Assembly: GCA_965225955.1 (NCBI GenBank) | Contig: CBDDBX010000015.1 | Location: 66,247 to 130,246 of the forward strand | Reading direction: 5' to 3' | Length of the DNA stretch: 64,000 bases | Origin: CBDDBX01 sp965225955 | GTDB lineage: Bacteria; Acidobacteriota; Aminicenantia; UBA2199 | Shown here: in pieces, positions 24,042-32,776 of the stretch | How the letters are laid out: each line of letters starts with the position of its first letter | Position numbering within the stretch: position 1 is the stretch's first letter | The notes under the pieces: generated by a model | Database searches by the model: none | Seen by the model: only the letters and a program-made list of their open reading frames with translations | Told to the model about the DNA's origin: nothing | Made by a program: the position numbers and the translations under genes

Positions 24042-25562
24042 TTGCTTTCCAGAATATCGATAGATTATGATCTGCTGAGTAAATTCCCGGCAGAGTTCAT
24101 GGTTAAGAATCTGTTTTTCCCGATTAAGGCAGATGAAGATACAATTAGTGTAGCTATGCCTGATGGGGACAACCTTGATAAGATTTCCCTTATAGAGAAC
24201 TATATTGGAAAAAGAGTTGTAGTTGAAGAGGTTTCCAGAGAAGAACTTGAGAAGATTCTTAAAAAAAGTGACTCTTATACAGAGGTGCTTAAAGCCAGAA
24301 CTGAAACATTTATCTCCCGTAAAAGTGGTGAAGAGGAAGAAGTTGTTGATATGTCTATTGAGAAGATTACTGAAGATGACGATTCAGTAGTTAAACTCCT
24401 CAATAACATAGTTTTTTCAGCTGTTAATAAGAAAGCTTCAGATATTCATATTGAAGCCCAGGGAGATTCTGTAACTGTAAAATACAGAATCGATGGTATT
24501 CTTGTGCAGATTATGGAACCTCTTGATTTTTCCTATCATCAACCTCTTCTTACAAGAATCAAGGTAATTTCAGAACTTGATATTGCAGAAAGAAGAATTC
24601 CTCAGGATGGTAGATTCAGACTCAAATTTCAGAAGTCTCCGATAGATTTCCGTGTTTCCATTATTCCGGGAATTTATGGAGAGAATGCAGTTATAAGAAT
24701 CCTGGACAGAGATATGATCACTGAAGATATAGGCGAGTTGAGTCTCGGGGTTCTGGGATTTTCTGATTACCTTATTGATAAGATCCACTACTATATTGAG
24801 CAACCTTACGGAATGTTTCTGGTAACAGGTCCAACTGGTAGTGGTAAAACAACTACTCTTTATGCATCTCTTAACGAAATAAGCAGTCCCGAAGATAAGA
24901 TCATTACTATAGAAGACCCTGTGGAATACCAGATTAGTGGAATTACGCAGATCCCTGTTAATGAGAAGAAAGGTCTGACTTTTGCCAGAGGTCTGAGAGC
25001 TATACTGAGACACGATCCCGACAAAATTATGGTAGGGGAGATAAGAGATCCGGAAACAGCTCAGATTGCTATTCAGTCTGCTCTGACCGGACATCTCGTT
25101 TTTACAACTGTTCATGCAAATAACGTATTTGATGTATTAGGAAGATTTATTAATATGGAAGTCGATGCATATAGCTTTGTATCAGCTCTGAACTGTATTG
25201 TAGCCCAGAGACTTGTAAGAAATCTCTGTACTCAGTGCAGAATTTCCTATATGCCTGACGCAGAAGAACTGGAGGAGAACAGAATCCGTCCCGGTTACTT
25301 TGGAGATATCATTTATAAACCCGGAGGGTGCCCTGCATGTTCCGAAACTGGCTATACAGGCCGTACTGTTATTAGTGAGATACTTGAACTGACAGATGAA
25401 ATCAAAGAACTGATTCTTGATAAAAAACCTACTTCAGAGATTAAAAAAGCTGCAATGGCGCAAGGTATGATTCCTATAAGATCAAATGGGCTTGAGAAAG
25501 TGCAGATGGGTATAACTTCAATGAAAGAATTAAACAGAGTGACGGTAAAAGAATGGTGCTGA
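24042..25562 (+). CDS. gspE: GspE/PilB-type assembly ATPase
   Basis: A 506-residue hexameric ATPase that powers pseudopilus or pilus assembly. An N-terminal MshEN-like part (1-100) is followed by the N2 domain (DIHIEAQGDSVTVKYRIDG) and the RecA-like core with Walker A GPTGSGKTTTL near 265 and Walker B IMVGEIRDPETA. A zinc-binding tetracysteine motif is present (NLCTQC and GGCPAC), as in T2SS GspE. The start codon is TTG at 24042, set by GGAGGA 6-8 nt upstream and the N-terminal sequence; no ATG in the region fits. The 3' end overlaps the next gene by 10 bases. Confidence 0.94.
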   Translation: MLSRISIDYDLLSKFPAEFMVKNLFFPIKADEDTISVAMPDGDNLDKISLIENYIGKRVVVEEVSREELEKILKKSDSYTEVLKARTETFISRKSGEEEEVVDMSIEKITEDDDSVVKLLNNIVFSAVNKKASDIHIEAQGDSVTVKYRIDGILVQIMEPLDFSYHQPLLTRIKVISELDIAERRIPQDGRFRLKFQKSPIDFRVSIIPGIYGENAVIRILDRDMITEDIGELSLGVLGFSDYLIDKIHYYIEQPYGMFLVTGPTGSGKTTTLYASLNEISSPEDKIITIEDPVEYQISGITQIPVNEKKGLTFARGLRAILRHDPDKIMVGEIRDPETAQIAIQSALTGHLVFTTVHANNVFDVLGRFINMEVDAYSFVSALNCIVAQRLVRNLCTQCRISYMPDAEELEENRIRPGYFGDIIYKPGGCPACSETGYTGRTVISEILELTDEIKELILDKKPTSEIKKAAMAQGMIPIRSNGLEKVQMGITSMKELNRVTVKEWC

Positions 25563-26326
25563 CAGAACACATTATTGGTTATAAAATGCCTGAAAGGATT
25601 CTGCTGTCAGGTAAAACGTTTCTGGAATTGTACAGAAAAGAGAAAGGGAAAGCTACTATACAGAACAGATGGGATGGTGGTGTTGTTAATCGTGATGTTC
25701 TGCAAAGCCTGTTTCGCAGTACCGGGACCGGAGATACCGGAGTAGTACTGAGTGGTGATAAATTCATATACAATATTCTTGAGTTTGATAAACTGCCTGT
25801 AAGGTTTAACCAGAAAAAAGAGATGGTTGAATGGCGTTTAAGTAAAGTTTTCCCCGGAGATCCCGGAGAATATGATCATCAGATAGTTACTCTTGATCGT
25901 AAAAGTGTTCTTTCTGTATTACTTCCTGCTGTTATAAGGCAGAATACAGAGAGTAGTTTTCAGGAAGCTGATCTCAAAGAGATCTATATTGGAAACAGTT
26001 TCCTGGAAATGTGCAATATGTTTAGCCGTTCTGCTCCCAATAGCATGATGATTGAGCTTGGGGATGGTTACTGTGTAGTTGGTTTTGGAAAACCCCTTAC
26101 TTATGTTCGTAAGTTCAATAGCCCTGATCTTAATAGTGTAATTGGTGAACTTGACAGAACAGCTAAGCATATAAATAAGAAAATAATAGATGGTGAGATC
26201 TCAGAACTCAATATCTTTGATAATAGTAGTGGTGGAGCCAGTCGGATTACAGAGTATTTCTCTGATCAATATGGACTTAAAAGTACTCTGCTTAACAGAG
26301 AGGCTTTTGCAGGAGGATTGAAATAG
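25553..26326 (+). CDS. PilM/GspL-like actin-fold assembly protein
   Basis: A 257-residue protein in the position of PilM or the cytoplasmic half of GspL. Motifs are loose (GVVLSGDKFIYNILEFDKLPV, NQKKEMVEWRLSKVFPG, SMMIELGDGYCVVGFG), but order and spacing match this subunit in similar operons, where it links the ATPase to the membrane PilN/O pair. No membrane helix is seen, so it is cytoplasmic. No strong ribosome-binding site lies upstream; translation is probably coupled to gspE, and an ATG at 25586 is an alternative start. Confidence 0.7.
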   Translation: MVLTEHIIGYKMPERILLSGKTFLELYRKEKGKATIQNRWDGGVVNRDVLQSLFRSTGTGDTGVVLSGDKFIYNILEFDKLPVRFNQKKEMVEWRLSKVFPGDPGEYDHQIVTLDRKSVLSVLLPAVIRQNTESSFQEADLKEIYIGNSFLEMCNMFSRSAPNSMMIELGDGYCVVGFGKPLTYVRKFNSPDLNSVIGELDRTAKHINKKIIDGEISELNIFDNSSGGASRITEYFSDQYGLKSTLLNREAFAGGLK

Positions 26327-26853
26327 TGCTTAGATATAATATTTCATCAAACCGTAAGCCTGATAATAAAAGATTGGCTGTAATTCTGGGTTCTGCTCTT
26401 ATACTTCTTGCAATCTTTACAACTGTCGGAATTATAATTCAGAGCAGAGACAGAGCTGAAGTTATAGATAATAATGATAAGCTTGATGCTCTGTCACAGA
26501 GAATTGACAGTACCACAGAGCGGGTCGGAGATTATAGAAAAGTAATCAGTGAAAACAGAAACCGTTTTGGTAAAGAAATTGATTATATAAATAGACTTAT
26601 AATAAGAAGTAATACACCTTTTACAGGTATGTTCAATCAGGTTGAAGAGTTGCTGCCTCCTACTGTTGCAGTAAGAAAGATCCAGATTCGTAAAAACAGA
26701 TCCCTGATGGTAACTCTTGAATCTGAAACAATGCAGCCTTTAATAGATGTTCTGGAAAAAGTTCCTGATCAGAAACTTGTAGTATCTGAACCTAACAAGA
26801 AGAAAAATGAGTACTATTATACAGCAACCATTACTGTGGGTGGCAGAAAATGA
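26326..26853 (+). CDS. PilN-like inner-membrane assembly protein
   Basis: A 175-residue protein with one membrane helix near residues 17-39 (LAVILGSALILLAIFTTVGI), a coiled-coil periplasmic stalk, and a small ferredoxin-like C-terminal domain (PPTVAVRKIQIRKNRSLMVTLES), the plan of PilN and of the periplasmic half of GspL. The start is GTG overlapping the previous stop. It overlaps the PilO-like gene by ATGA, so the two are made together, as expected for a heterodimer. Confidence 0.78.
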   Translation: MLRYNISSNRKPDNKRLAVILGSALILLAIFTTVGIIIQSRDRAEVIDNNDKLDALSQRIDSTTERVGDYRKVISENRNRFGKEIDYINRLIIRSNTPFTGMFNQVEELLPPTVAVRKIQIRKNRSLMVTLESETMQPLIDVLEKVPDQKLVVSEPNKKKNEYYYTATITVGGRK

Positions 26854-27377
26854 AGAGAAGTGAAATAGCAGTAATAGCAGCAGCAGTAATTGTGTCCCTG
26901 AGTTTTATATTTATGATGTCTACAATCGTGTCTTCGTCGTTAGATAAAATTTCAAGTGCCAACTTCGATAGCCGTATGGAACAATTGAAAGCTAAACAGA
27001 AAGAGGTAGATAACCTCAAGGCTGCTTATGAAGAGTGGAAGAGTGCAGGAGATAGTATTAAAGAGTTCCGAAAACAGGAGATTATGGCTTTCAGAAAGTT
27101 TCCGTCATTTAATAAATCTCTCAAATCAGCAATTAATGGTACAGGTCTGAGAATTGAGAGTATGCAGAATAAGATTACTTCTACAAAGAAATATGACTTT
27201 GTTAAAGTAATAGTAAAACTTAATCTGAAGGGGCACTACCGTTCCTATAAAACTTTTATTAATAAACTGAATACATTCGGAACTCTGGTTATTCTGAGAA
27301 ATATGGAACTACAGAAGGGTGATAATATGGTTGAGGGAAATATAAATCTGGAGGTCTGTTTTGATCGCAGGAGTTAG
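26850..27377 (+). CDS. PilO/GspM-like inner-membrane assembly protein
   Basis: A 175-residue protein with an N-terminal membrane helix (residues 5-28), a coiled coil (about 40-75) and a small alpha/beta domain that includes FPSFNKSLKSAINGTGLRI and LKGHYRSYKTFINKLN, the latter a recurring PilO feature. It is predicted to pair with the PilN-like protein to form the periplasmic alignment ring. The 3' end overlaps the following gene by 17 bases. Confidence 0.78.
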   Translation: MKRSEIAVIAAAVIVSLSFIFMMSTIVSSSLDKISSANFDSRMEQLKAKQKEVDNLKAAYEEWKSAGDSIKEFRKQEIMAFRKFPSFNKSLKSAINGTGLRIESMQNKITSTKKYDFVKVIVKLNLKGHYRSYKTFINKLNTFGTLVILRNMELQKGDNMVEGNINLEVCFDRRS

Positions 27378-27822
27378 GATAATTATTATTTTAGTAATAG
27401 TCTGTTTCACAAACGGATTATGGGGTGAACTGATTAAAAGGGGAAACGGTACTGGTAAAGCAGAGCCTGTTAGTGTTAAAAGAGATATCTTCAGATTCGG
27501 TAGTTCAGCTCCTCCTCCCAGAATTCCTACGAGAGAAGAGATTGAAAGAGAGAAAAAAGAACAGCAGAAGAGGGTGGAGGAAGATAAAAAAGTTGAAGCC
27601 ACTCTGCAGGAAGCTGCTACTGTTGTTGTCTATGAAGGATATGTTACTGATAATGGCAAAGTAATGGCTCTTATAAGTATTGATGGAGAATATCATGTTG
27701 TCAGTGCTAAAAGTATGATTCTTGATGAAGTTGAAGTAGTTAAAATTACTGAAGAGATGATAACGCTCAGAGTAAAAGATAAAGTAATGGAAATAGAATT
27801 TAAAGGTGGTGATGAGAAATGA
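27361..27822 (+). CDS. PilP/GspC-like secretin-linking protein
   Basis: A 153-residue protein with an N-terminal signal anchor (IIIILVIVCFTNGLWG), a proline/glutamate/lysine-rich linker (about 45-80), and a beta-rich HR-type domain (VVVYEGYVTDNGKVMALISI) like that of PilP and GspC, which joins the inner-membrane ring to the secretin. The start is TTG at 27361, set by GGAGG 6 nt upstream; it lies inside the end of the pilO-like gene. The secretin gene starts 4 bases before its stop. Confidence 0.75.
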   Translation: MIAGVRIIIILVIVCFTNGLWGELIKRGNGTGKAEPVSVKRDIFRFGSSAPPPRIPTREEIEREKKEQQKRVEEDKKVEATLQEAATVVVYEGYVTDNGKVMALISIDGEYHVVSAKSMILDEVEVVKITEEMITLRVKDKVMEIEFKGGDEK

Positions 27823-29909
27823 GAATATTACAGAAACTGACACTGATACTGCTGATTGCCAGTCTGACAGGGTGCATGACCACTGGTAATAAGAATATCG
27901 AAGCCGGGGACAACGATTTCAGGCAGGGCAACTATGATGCTGCAATAGATAAGCTTTCGAAAATTAATAGTAGTGGTAAAGGAAGTAGAGGGCAGAAGGT
28001 AAAAGCTATGCTTTTCAGAGCAAAACTGGCAAAATATTATGAACATCTGGCAAAAGCACGTCAGCATAGAGAAAAAGGTGCAAAAGAAAATGCTGTGGAA
28101 GAGTACAACAGAGCTCTAGGGGTGTTTCCTCATAATAACACACTCATAAAAGAGATTAAGGATTATGTCAGCGGTGCAGATCTTGTTGCTGAAAGAAAGA
28201 AAAGAACTGTCTCTGATGTGGAACTGCCTGCAGTACTTGCAATAGATAAAAAAAAAGAGATAGATCTCAACCTGAGAAGTGTTCCTGTAACTTCAATATT
28301 CAAAGCTGTAGGGAAGTTCTATGGAGTGAACTTTATCTTTGATAAGGATTTCAAGGATTTTGTCTACAGTATTGAGATAGATGATATAGATTTTGACACA
28401 ATTGTCAGACAGCTCTGCCTTGTGGCAAACTGCAGACCCAGAATACTTGGAGATAAAACTGTTCTTATTTACCCTGATTCAGCATTCAAAAAAAGACATT
28501 TTGCCCTTAAAGGTGTAAAGGTTTTCTATCTTTCAAATCTTGTAGCGAAAGAGACTGCAAAGCTGGTGCTGGCTCTTTTCAGGGATCAGCAGATTATTCT
28601 TCAGGAAGATGCACATCTTAACTGCCTTATTGTGAAAGGAACCAGTGATACTCTGAAAGAGATAGAACTTTTTATTAACAAAATTGATAAAGAGAAGAGT
28701 GAAGTGCTTCTGGATGTTGAAATACTTGAAGTTAACAGAACTCTTATTAATAAACTTGGAACAGATTTAGGTGCTTCAACAGCCAGTACTACTTTGACAG
28801 CAGGTCAGCTGGCGTCAGATGGTAAATCCGTGCTTCCAATATTTAAACTTGATAATCTTAAGAACACAAGCTTCTTTGCAAGTATACCCAGCGTAGCTCT
28901 TCACTATCTTGGGCAGGACGAGAATAATACTATTATTGCCAAACCTAACCTGAGAGGTGTGGATGGTGAAGCCATTAAGTTTATGGTTGGTGATGAAGTA
29001 CCTATAAAATCGACGACTTTTGGTTCAGTTGCTGCGGGTGGTGTGAATACAGTGCCTCAGACATCATATGAATATAAAAATGTAGGTATTGAAATTAAGA
29101 TAACACCTCATGTACATGGAAATAACGAAGTTACCCTTAAGATCAAGCTTACAATGAATTTTATTACCAGTTATAACAAAGATGATTTTCCAATACTGGG
29201 TAAAAGAGAGCTTGAGAGTGTCATAAGACTCAAAGAGGGAGAAACCAATATTATTGGTGGTTTTATAAAAGATGAGGATAAGAAGGCTATGAAGGGAACC
29301 ACAGGGCTGATGAAACTTCCGTTACTTGGTAAACTCTTTGGGCATAATGATGATAAATCAACACAGACAGATATTTTGTTTGCTGTAACTCCAAGAGTTA
29401 TAAGGAAGGCGGCTCTTAAAGGAAACGACCTCATTCCTGTATGGTCAGGAGATGATAATTCAGCAAGTAACGGAAGAAGTAGTGAAAGGGATGGACTTTA
29501 TCGCAGAAGAGTCGTTTCTCCACCTCCGGTAAAATCTGAGGCTGTATCTGTTATTGCTCCATCCTCATCTGTACCGGCAGGACAGATTGTGAATTTCCCG
29601 ATTGTTGTAAATACTAAAAAGAAAATTAAAAGTGTCTCTCTGTCCGGCTCTGTTTCAGGAGGAACTATTGTAGGATTTACAGTTAGTGGTAATGAGGAAG
29701 ATACTCTTAAACACCATACAGAAAGTGGTTTCAACCTTGGAATATCAGGTGAAAAGGGAGCAACAGTAAATAAAAGACTTGGTGTACTTAAGGTTAAGTT
29801 TAAAGAAAAAGGAAACGCTGCTATTCAGATAGATTCAATATCAGCTTCTTCAGAAAAAGGGAAAAGCATCGATCTCAAAGTGGAAAATGCTGAGATCAAA
29901 GTAAAATAA
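27819..29909 (+). CDS. gspD: Secretin lipoprotein (GspD/PilQ) with C-terminal cohesin-like domain
   Basis: A 696-residue outer-membrane channel. A lipobox (SLTGC) is followed by TPR-like helices (about 25-125, including GNYDAAIDKLSK). The N0 region is LDLNLRSVPVTSIFKAVGKFYGVNF-like near 150-180; further N domains and then the secretin barrel follow (VEILEVNRTLINKLG, IIAKPNLRGVDGEAIKFMVGDEVPI, NVGIEIKITPHVH, GETNIIGGFIKDE). After TPRVIRKA there is a linker and ~120 residues with the strand pattern of a cohesin domain (SVPAGQIVNFPIVVN, LGVLKVKFKEKG). Such tails occur in acidobacterial and Geobacter-like secretins. It is the last gene of the operon. Confidence 0.92.
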   Translation: MRILQKLTLILLIASLTGCMTTGNKNIEAGDNDFRQGNYDAAIDKLSKINSSGKGSRGQKVKAMLFRAKLAKYYEHLAKARQHREKGAKENAVEEYNRALGVFPHNNTLIKEIKDYVSGADLVAERKKRTVSDVELPAVLAIDKKKEIDLNLRSVPVTSIFKAVGKFYGVNFIFDKDFKDFVYSIEIDDIDFDTIVRQLCLVANCRPRILGDKTVLIYPDSAFKKRHFALKGVKVFYLSNLVAKETAKLVLALFRDQQIILQEDAHLNCLIVKGTSDTLKEIELFINKIDKEKSEVLLDVEILEVNRTLINKLGTDLGASTASTTLTAGQLASDGKSVLPIFKLDNLKNTSFFASIPSVALHYLGQDENNTIIAKPNLRGVDGEAIKFMVGDEVPIKSTTFGSVAAGGVNTVPQTSYEYKNVGIEIKITPHVHGNNEVTLKIKLTMNFITSYNKDDFPILGKRELESVIRLKEGETNIIGGFIKDEDKKAMKGTTGLMKLPLLGKLFGHNDDKSTQTDILFAVTPRVIRKAALKGNDLIPVWSGDDNSASNGRSSERDGLYRRRVVSPPPVKSEAVSVIAPSSSVPAGQIVNFPIVVNTKKKIKSVSLSGSVSGGTIVGFTVSGNEEDTLKHHTESGFNLGISGEKGATVNKRLGVLKVKFKEKGNAAIQIDSISASSEKGKSIDLKVENAEIKVK

Positions 29910-29927
29910 GATAAGTTGAAGCTCTTG

Positions 29928-29965
29928 TTCGCCCTCCCCTCAGTCTCTTTACTGAGGAGGGCGAA
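29928..29965. terminator. Bidirectional terminator hairpin between secretin and HU genes
   Basis: TTCGCCCTCC..TCAGT pairs with ACTGAGGAGGGCGAA through 15 bp with a 2-base bulge and a CTCTTT loop. It serves the two convergent genes. No long T-run is present on either side. Confidence 0.8.
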
Positions 29966-29985
29966 AAGAGGCTGAGGCGCCAGGT

Positions 29986-30258
29986 TTACTGAACCTGTTC
30001 TTTTAAAGCTTTGCCAGGTTTGAAAACCGGAACGTTTTTAGCTTTGATAACAAGTTTCTGACCAGATTTAGGATTAACGCCTGTTCTTTCTTTTCTGTGT
30101 GATACAGCAAAAGTTCCGAAACCAACAAGAGTTACTTTCCCTTTATTTTTGAGTTCGTCTGCAACTGTTTCGATAAAGGCATTAACAAGTTTTTCAGTAT
30201 CTGCAACTTTTAAATCAGCTTTTTCAGCGATAGCTTTTACTAATTCTGTTTTGTTCAT
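29986..30258 (-). CDS. hup: HU-family nucleoid DNA-binding protein
   Basis: A 90-residue histone-like protein that bends DNA as a dimer. MNKTELVKAIAEKADL, the turn VGFGTFAVSHRKERTGVNP and the DNA-arm region PKSGQKLVIKAKNVPVFKPGK are complete and typical. GGAGG lies 6 nt before the ATG, and a consensus promoter lies upstream. It is monocistronic and convergent with the secretin operon. HU or its relative IHF cannot be told apart with certainty; the length and core motif favour HU. Confidence 0.96.
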   Translation of the reverse strand: MNKTELVKAIAEKADLKVADTEKLVNAFIETVADELKNKGKVTLVGFGTFAVSHRKERTGVNPKSGQKLVIKAKNVPVFKPGKALKEQVQ

Positions 30259-30284
30259 TTATTTCCTCCCATTTACAATCTAAG

Positions 30285-30313
30285 ATTCTATGTAATTAGA
30301 AACCAAAAGTCAA
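30285..30313 (-). promoter_or_regulatory. Promoter of the HU gene
   Basis: On the minus strand -35 TTGACT (30313-30308), 17-nt spacer, -10 TAGAAT (30290-30285), followed by GGAGG and the ATG at 30258. Confidence 0.8.
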
Positions 30314-30380
30314 GTAATAATCAGCATTTAGTAGAAAAGCAAATTGTTGTGAAATACTTATAGATGGGATTATATAAATA

Positions 30381-30409
30381 TTGACAACCAAAATGCTGGT
30401 AAGTAGAAT
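30381..30409 (+). promoter_or_regulatory. Consensus promoter with a ~6-nt leader
   Basis: -35 TTGACA at 30381-30386, 17-nt spacer, -10 TAGAAT at 30404-30409. Transcription should start near 30416, 6 nt before the ATG at 30422. There is no room for, and no sign of, a Shine-Dalgarno site. Confidence 0.8.
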
Positions 30410-30421
30410 AGGCTTGTTACC

Positions 30422-32272
30422 ATGAACAAAAAGAGAGAATATTCGGTTCAGGAATTGAGTGAAATAAGTGACATCCTTTCCAAAGGTAATCACCACATCT
30501 CTGTCGATGAGATAAAAGATAAAATCGGCTTCTTTAATATAAGAGAGACTCTGCTGCCTGAATTGCAGCAGGCTGCTTTTCTTGTCAGATTACTTAAAGA
30601 GTATGAAGAGGGAAGTGGAGAGGCGTCAATAATCATCGAAGAGACAGGAGAGAGTACCGGTACTAAATCCATGGTGCTGGGAGCACTTGGAAAAGACTGG
30701 GCAGGTATGTCTAATTCAATAATTGGCATAGTTCACCACAGAGCATGCAATATTGAGTATATGAAGGGGCTGACTCTGGATTTCAAAGGCGATTATCTGG
30801 GGGTTGTAGTACTTGTACTGACACTGGACAGGCACAAGGAGTATGAAGAGTTCCTTGTTAAGAAGATGGAACTTGTTGAAGCTATCAGATTTGCCGCAAC
30901 AGGCAGTGACAGTAAATTTCATCTCCTGGAGGATGAAACCGTAAAGTTTGAGATCTACAACCGGGTAACAGATATTATAAAAAAAAGATACTCTGAAGCT
31001 GGAATAGAAGAGATTATCGGTGATGATGGTGAAGCTCTCAAATTTATATCTGCCCGCTCCAGAGAGTACCTTGAAGAGCGTTATGACAATGATCTTGTTG
31101 AACTTATCCTTGATAACTATGTTTTTCAGAAACTGGTTAAGGAAGGAAGTGAAACAGAGGTTATTAAGATAAAAAACTTTGAAACAAAATATGAGCGCCT
31201 TACAGGTATTACTTTTGCCTCAAAGGAGATACTGATCTCTATTGAGGACTTTCTCAAGACACTGGAATATATTGTTCCGGGGCATATGATAAAACATCAC
31301 AAGAGCCTTGTAACATCTGACGGCGTTTTTATTTATCGCCTTGAAATAGTAGACAGAAATGGTATTCCTCTTAAACAGTCCGTTATTAAATCTATCGAGA
31401 GATCTATAAGAAAGATGATCCATTCAGCCTGTAAAACCAGATTTGCAAGGATAAAATCCATTGGTGGATTTGAGCACTATGCAAGAGCAATAATACCTTT
31501 TCTGATGATGGAGATGAAAAAGACTGATATGACTCAGGTCTTTTTTAAGGTTGACAGGAAAACAGACTTTTTTATTGAACTCAAAATTGTTGTGGTTAGT
31601 AGAAGTGAAGGAGATTGTCCCTTATACAGGTTGATGTATAAACTGGAATCTATTGAGGGTATTGAAATTATCTCAACTATTCCCCCCAAGCTCTATTCAG
31701 GGACTACCCGTATTGATATTCTTAAGGTAAGTGTAAGTCTTGCAGAGTTTTATGCAATTAAAGATATTTTTGGTGTTCTGAAAGGTGTTCTGAAAGATAT
31801 TTATGGAGATATCAGGGATTTTGATCAGGGGTTCAGAGAGATAGATATAAGAGTGATGAACGATCTCCTTGACAGAACTTCCGGGAGTGCAGATCCTGAA
31901 CTGGTAAGAGATATCTATTTCAATTTTGATGAGTTGTATAGAATTGAAATTCCTCTTGAGATGATCTATCAGATAATATGTATATGTACAGGGATGATAA
32001 ATAAGTTTGAAACAGAATCAGAAAGCGAAGCTGTTGATTATGAAATAAGAAATGTAGATTCCGCCAGAAGAACTGTTATTGTAATGTCCTATTATGGAGC
32101 ACAGCCTGTAGCTGGAAGAATAGTCCAGGAACTTAAAGATTACAGTATCAACTTCACACGCTTCAGATGGGAACACAGATCTTATGCAATTGTTATTCTT
32201 CATAAAGATAATAAACCTCTGGAGCAATCTGTCATTGACGATATAAGCAAAAGGATTGAAGAGTTTAAATAA
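30422..32272 (+). CDS. Large cytoplasmic protein with ACT-like segments, function unknown
   Basis: A 616-residue soluble protein that I cannot assign to a known family. Residues ~85-135 (SMVLGALGKDWAGMSNSIIG, then NIEYMKGLTLDFKGDY) have the beta-alpha-beta pattern of an ACT domain, which usually binds amino acids. Similar strand-helix-strand patterns recur later, for example VFFKVDRKTDFFIELKIVVV and the C-terminal RRTVIVMSYYGAQPVAGRI. The middle is helical and charged. No signal peptide, membrane helix or nucleotide-binding motif is seen. It may be a metabolite sensor with several ACT-like modules; that is inference. It has its own consensus promoter and almost no 5' leader. Confidence 0.75.
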   Translation: MNKKREYSVQELSEISDILSKGNHHISVDEIKDKIGFFNIRETLLPELQQAAFLVRLLKEYEEGSGEASIIIEETGESTGTKSMVLGALGKDWAGMSNSIIGIVHHRACNIEYMKGLTLDFKGDYLGVVVLVLTLDRHKEYEEFLVKKMELVEAIRFAATGSDSKFHLLEDETVKFEIYNRVTDIIKKRYSEAGIEEIIGDDGEALKFISARSREYLEERYDNDLVELILDNYVFQKLVKEGSETEVIKIKNFETKYERLTGITFASKEILISIEDFLKTLEYIVPGHMIKHHKSLVTSDGVFIYRLEIVDRNGIPLKQSVIKSIERSIRKMIHSACKTRFARIKSIGGFEHYARAIIPFLMMEMKKTDMTQVFFKVDRKTDFFIELKIVVVSRSEGDCPLYRLMYKLESIEGIEIISTIPPKLYSGTTRIDILKVSVSLAEFYAIKDIFGVLKGVLKDIYGDIRDFDQGFREIDIRVMNDLLDRTSGSADPELVRDIYFNFDELYRIEIPLEMIYQIICICTGMINKFETESESEAVDYEIRNVDSARRTVIVMSYYGAQPVAGRIVQELKDYSINFTRFRWEHRSYAIVILHKDNKPLEQSVIDDISKRIEEFK

Positions 32273-32332
32273 GTTTTCAGCCAAGCTGGAACTTTTCAGT
32301 TTTTACAGTCGTTGTAAATATCAGAGGTGAAT

Positions 32333-32521
32333 ATGAAGACTTTTTTATTATGGTTGATCGTACTTTTTCTGTGCTGGCCAATAGCTATACTGGCTCTGAT
32401 TGCTTACCCTTTTGTATGGCTCCTGTTGTTGCCTTTCAGACTGCTTGGAATAGCTGTGGATGGAGCTTTCAGTTTTCTTAAAGCTCTGTTTCGCCTGCCT
32501 TCCAGAATTCTTGGAGGATGA
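32333..32521 (+). CDS. Small membrane protein
   Basis: A 62-residue protein with two close hydrophobic helices (LLWLIVLFLCWPIAILALIA and FVWLLLLPFRLLGIAV) and a short basic C-terminus (RLPSRILGG). AGAGG lies 5 nt before the ATG at 32333; a GTG six bases earlier is less likely. It follows the ACT-like gene by 60 bp. Function unknown. Confidence 0.65.
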   Translation: MKTFLLWLIVLFLCWPIAILALIAYPFVWLLLLPFRLLGIAVDGAFSFLKALFRLPSRILGG

Positions 32522-32543
32522 GCCCTTCAGAAGGACTCATCCT
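32515..32543. terminator. Hairpin over the stop codon of the small membrane protein gene
   Basis: AGGATGAG (32515-32522) pairs with CTCATCCT (32536-32543), with a further CCTTC/GAAGG pairing in the loop. It lies between two convergent genes. Confidence 0.65.
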
Positions 32544-32553
32544 GTAGCTGCTT

Positions 32554-32769
32554 TCAAAAGATAACAGGAGAAATGTTTCTGATTCTGTCAAGGCCTTCAA
32601 ATGTAAGATCAACTTTGTCTGAGCCGGTATACTGTACAATAAGCCCCTCTTTTTCAAGAGCTGTAAGAGTTTTTTCCTGAAACTCAGGTGCCAGCTGACA
32701 GAATCTGGTTCTCTTTTCTCCGCTCAGATAGATTATCATGAGCTGGAAATCTTTAAGTAAAACCTCCAT
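32554..32769 (-). CDS. Small winged-helix-like protein, function unknown
   Basis: A 71-residue protein. The pattern RTRFCQLAPEFQEKTLTALEKEGLIVQY resembles the end of a helix-turn-helix followed by a wing (GSDKVDLTFEGLDRI), so DNA binding is possible. It starts 7 nt after the stop of the ComEA-like gene and is probably translated from the same message. The start has no ribosome-binding site of its own. Confidence 0.5.
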   Translation of the reverse strand: MEVLLKDFQLMIIYLSGEKRTRFCQLAPEFQEKTLTALEKEGLIVQYTGSDKVDLTFEGLDRIRNISPVIF

Positions 32770-32776
32770 TGTTAAC

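Noticed and set aside
24570..25115. 181-codon minus-strand ORF inside gspE
   Set aside because: Antisense to the conserved ATPase core; Ser/Cys/Asn-rich composition typical of shadow frames.
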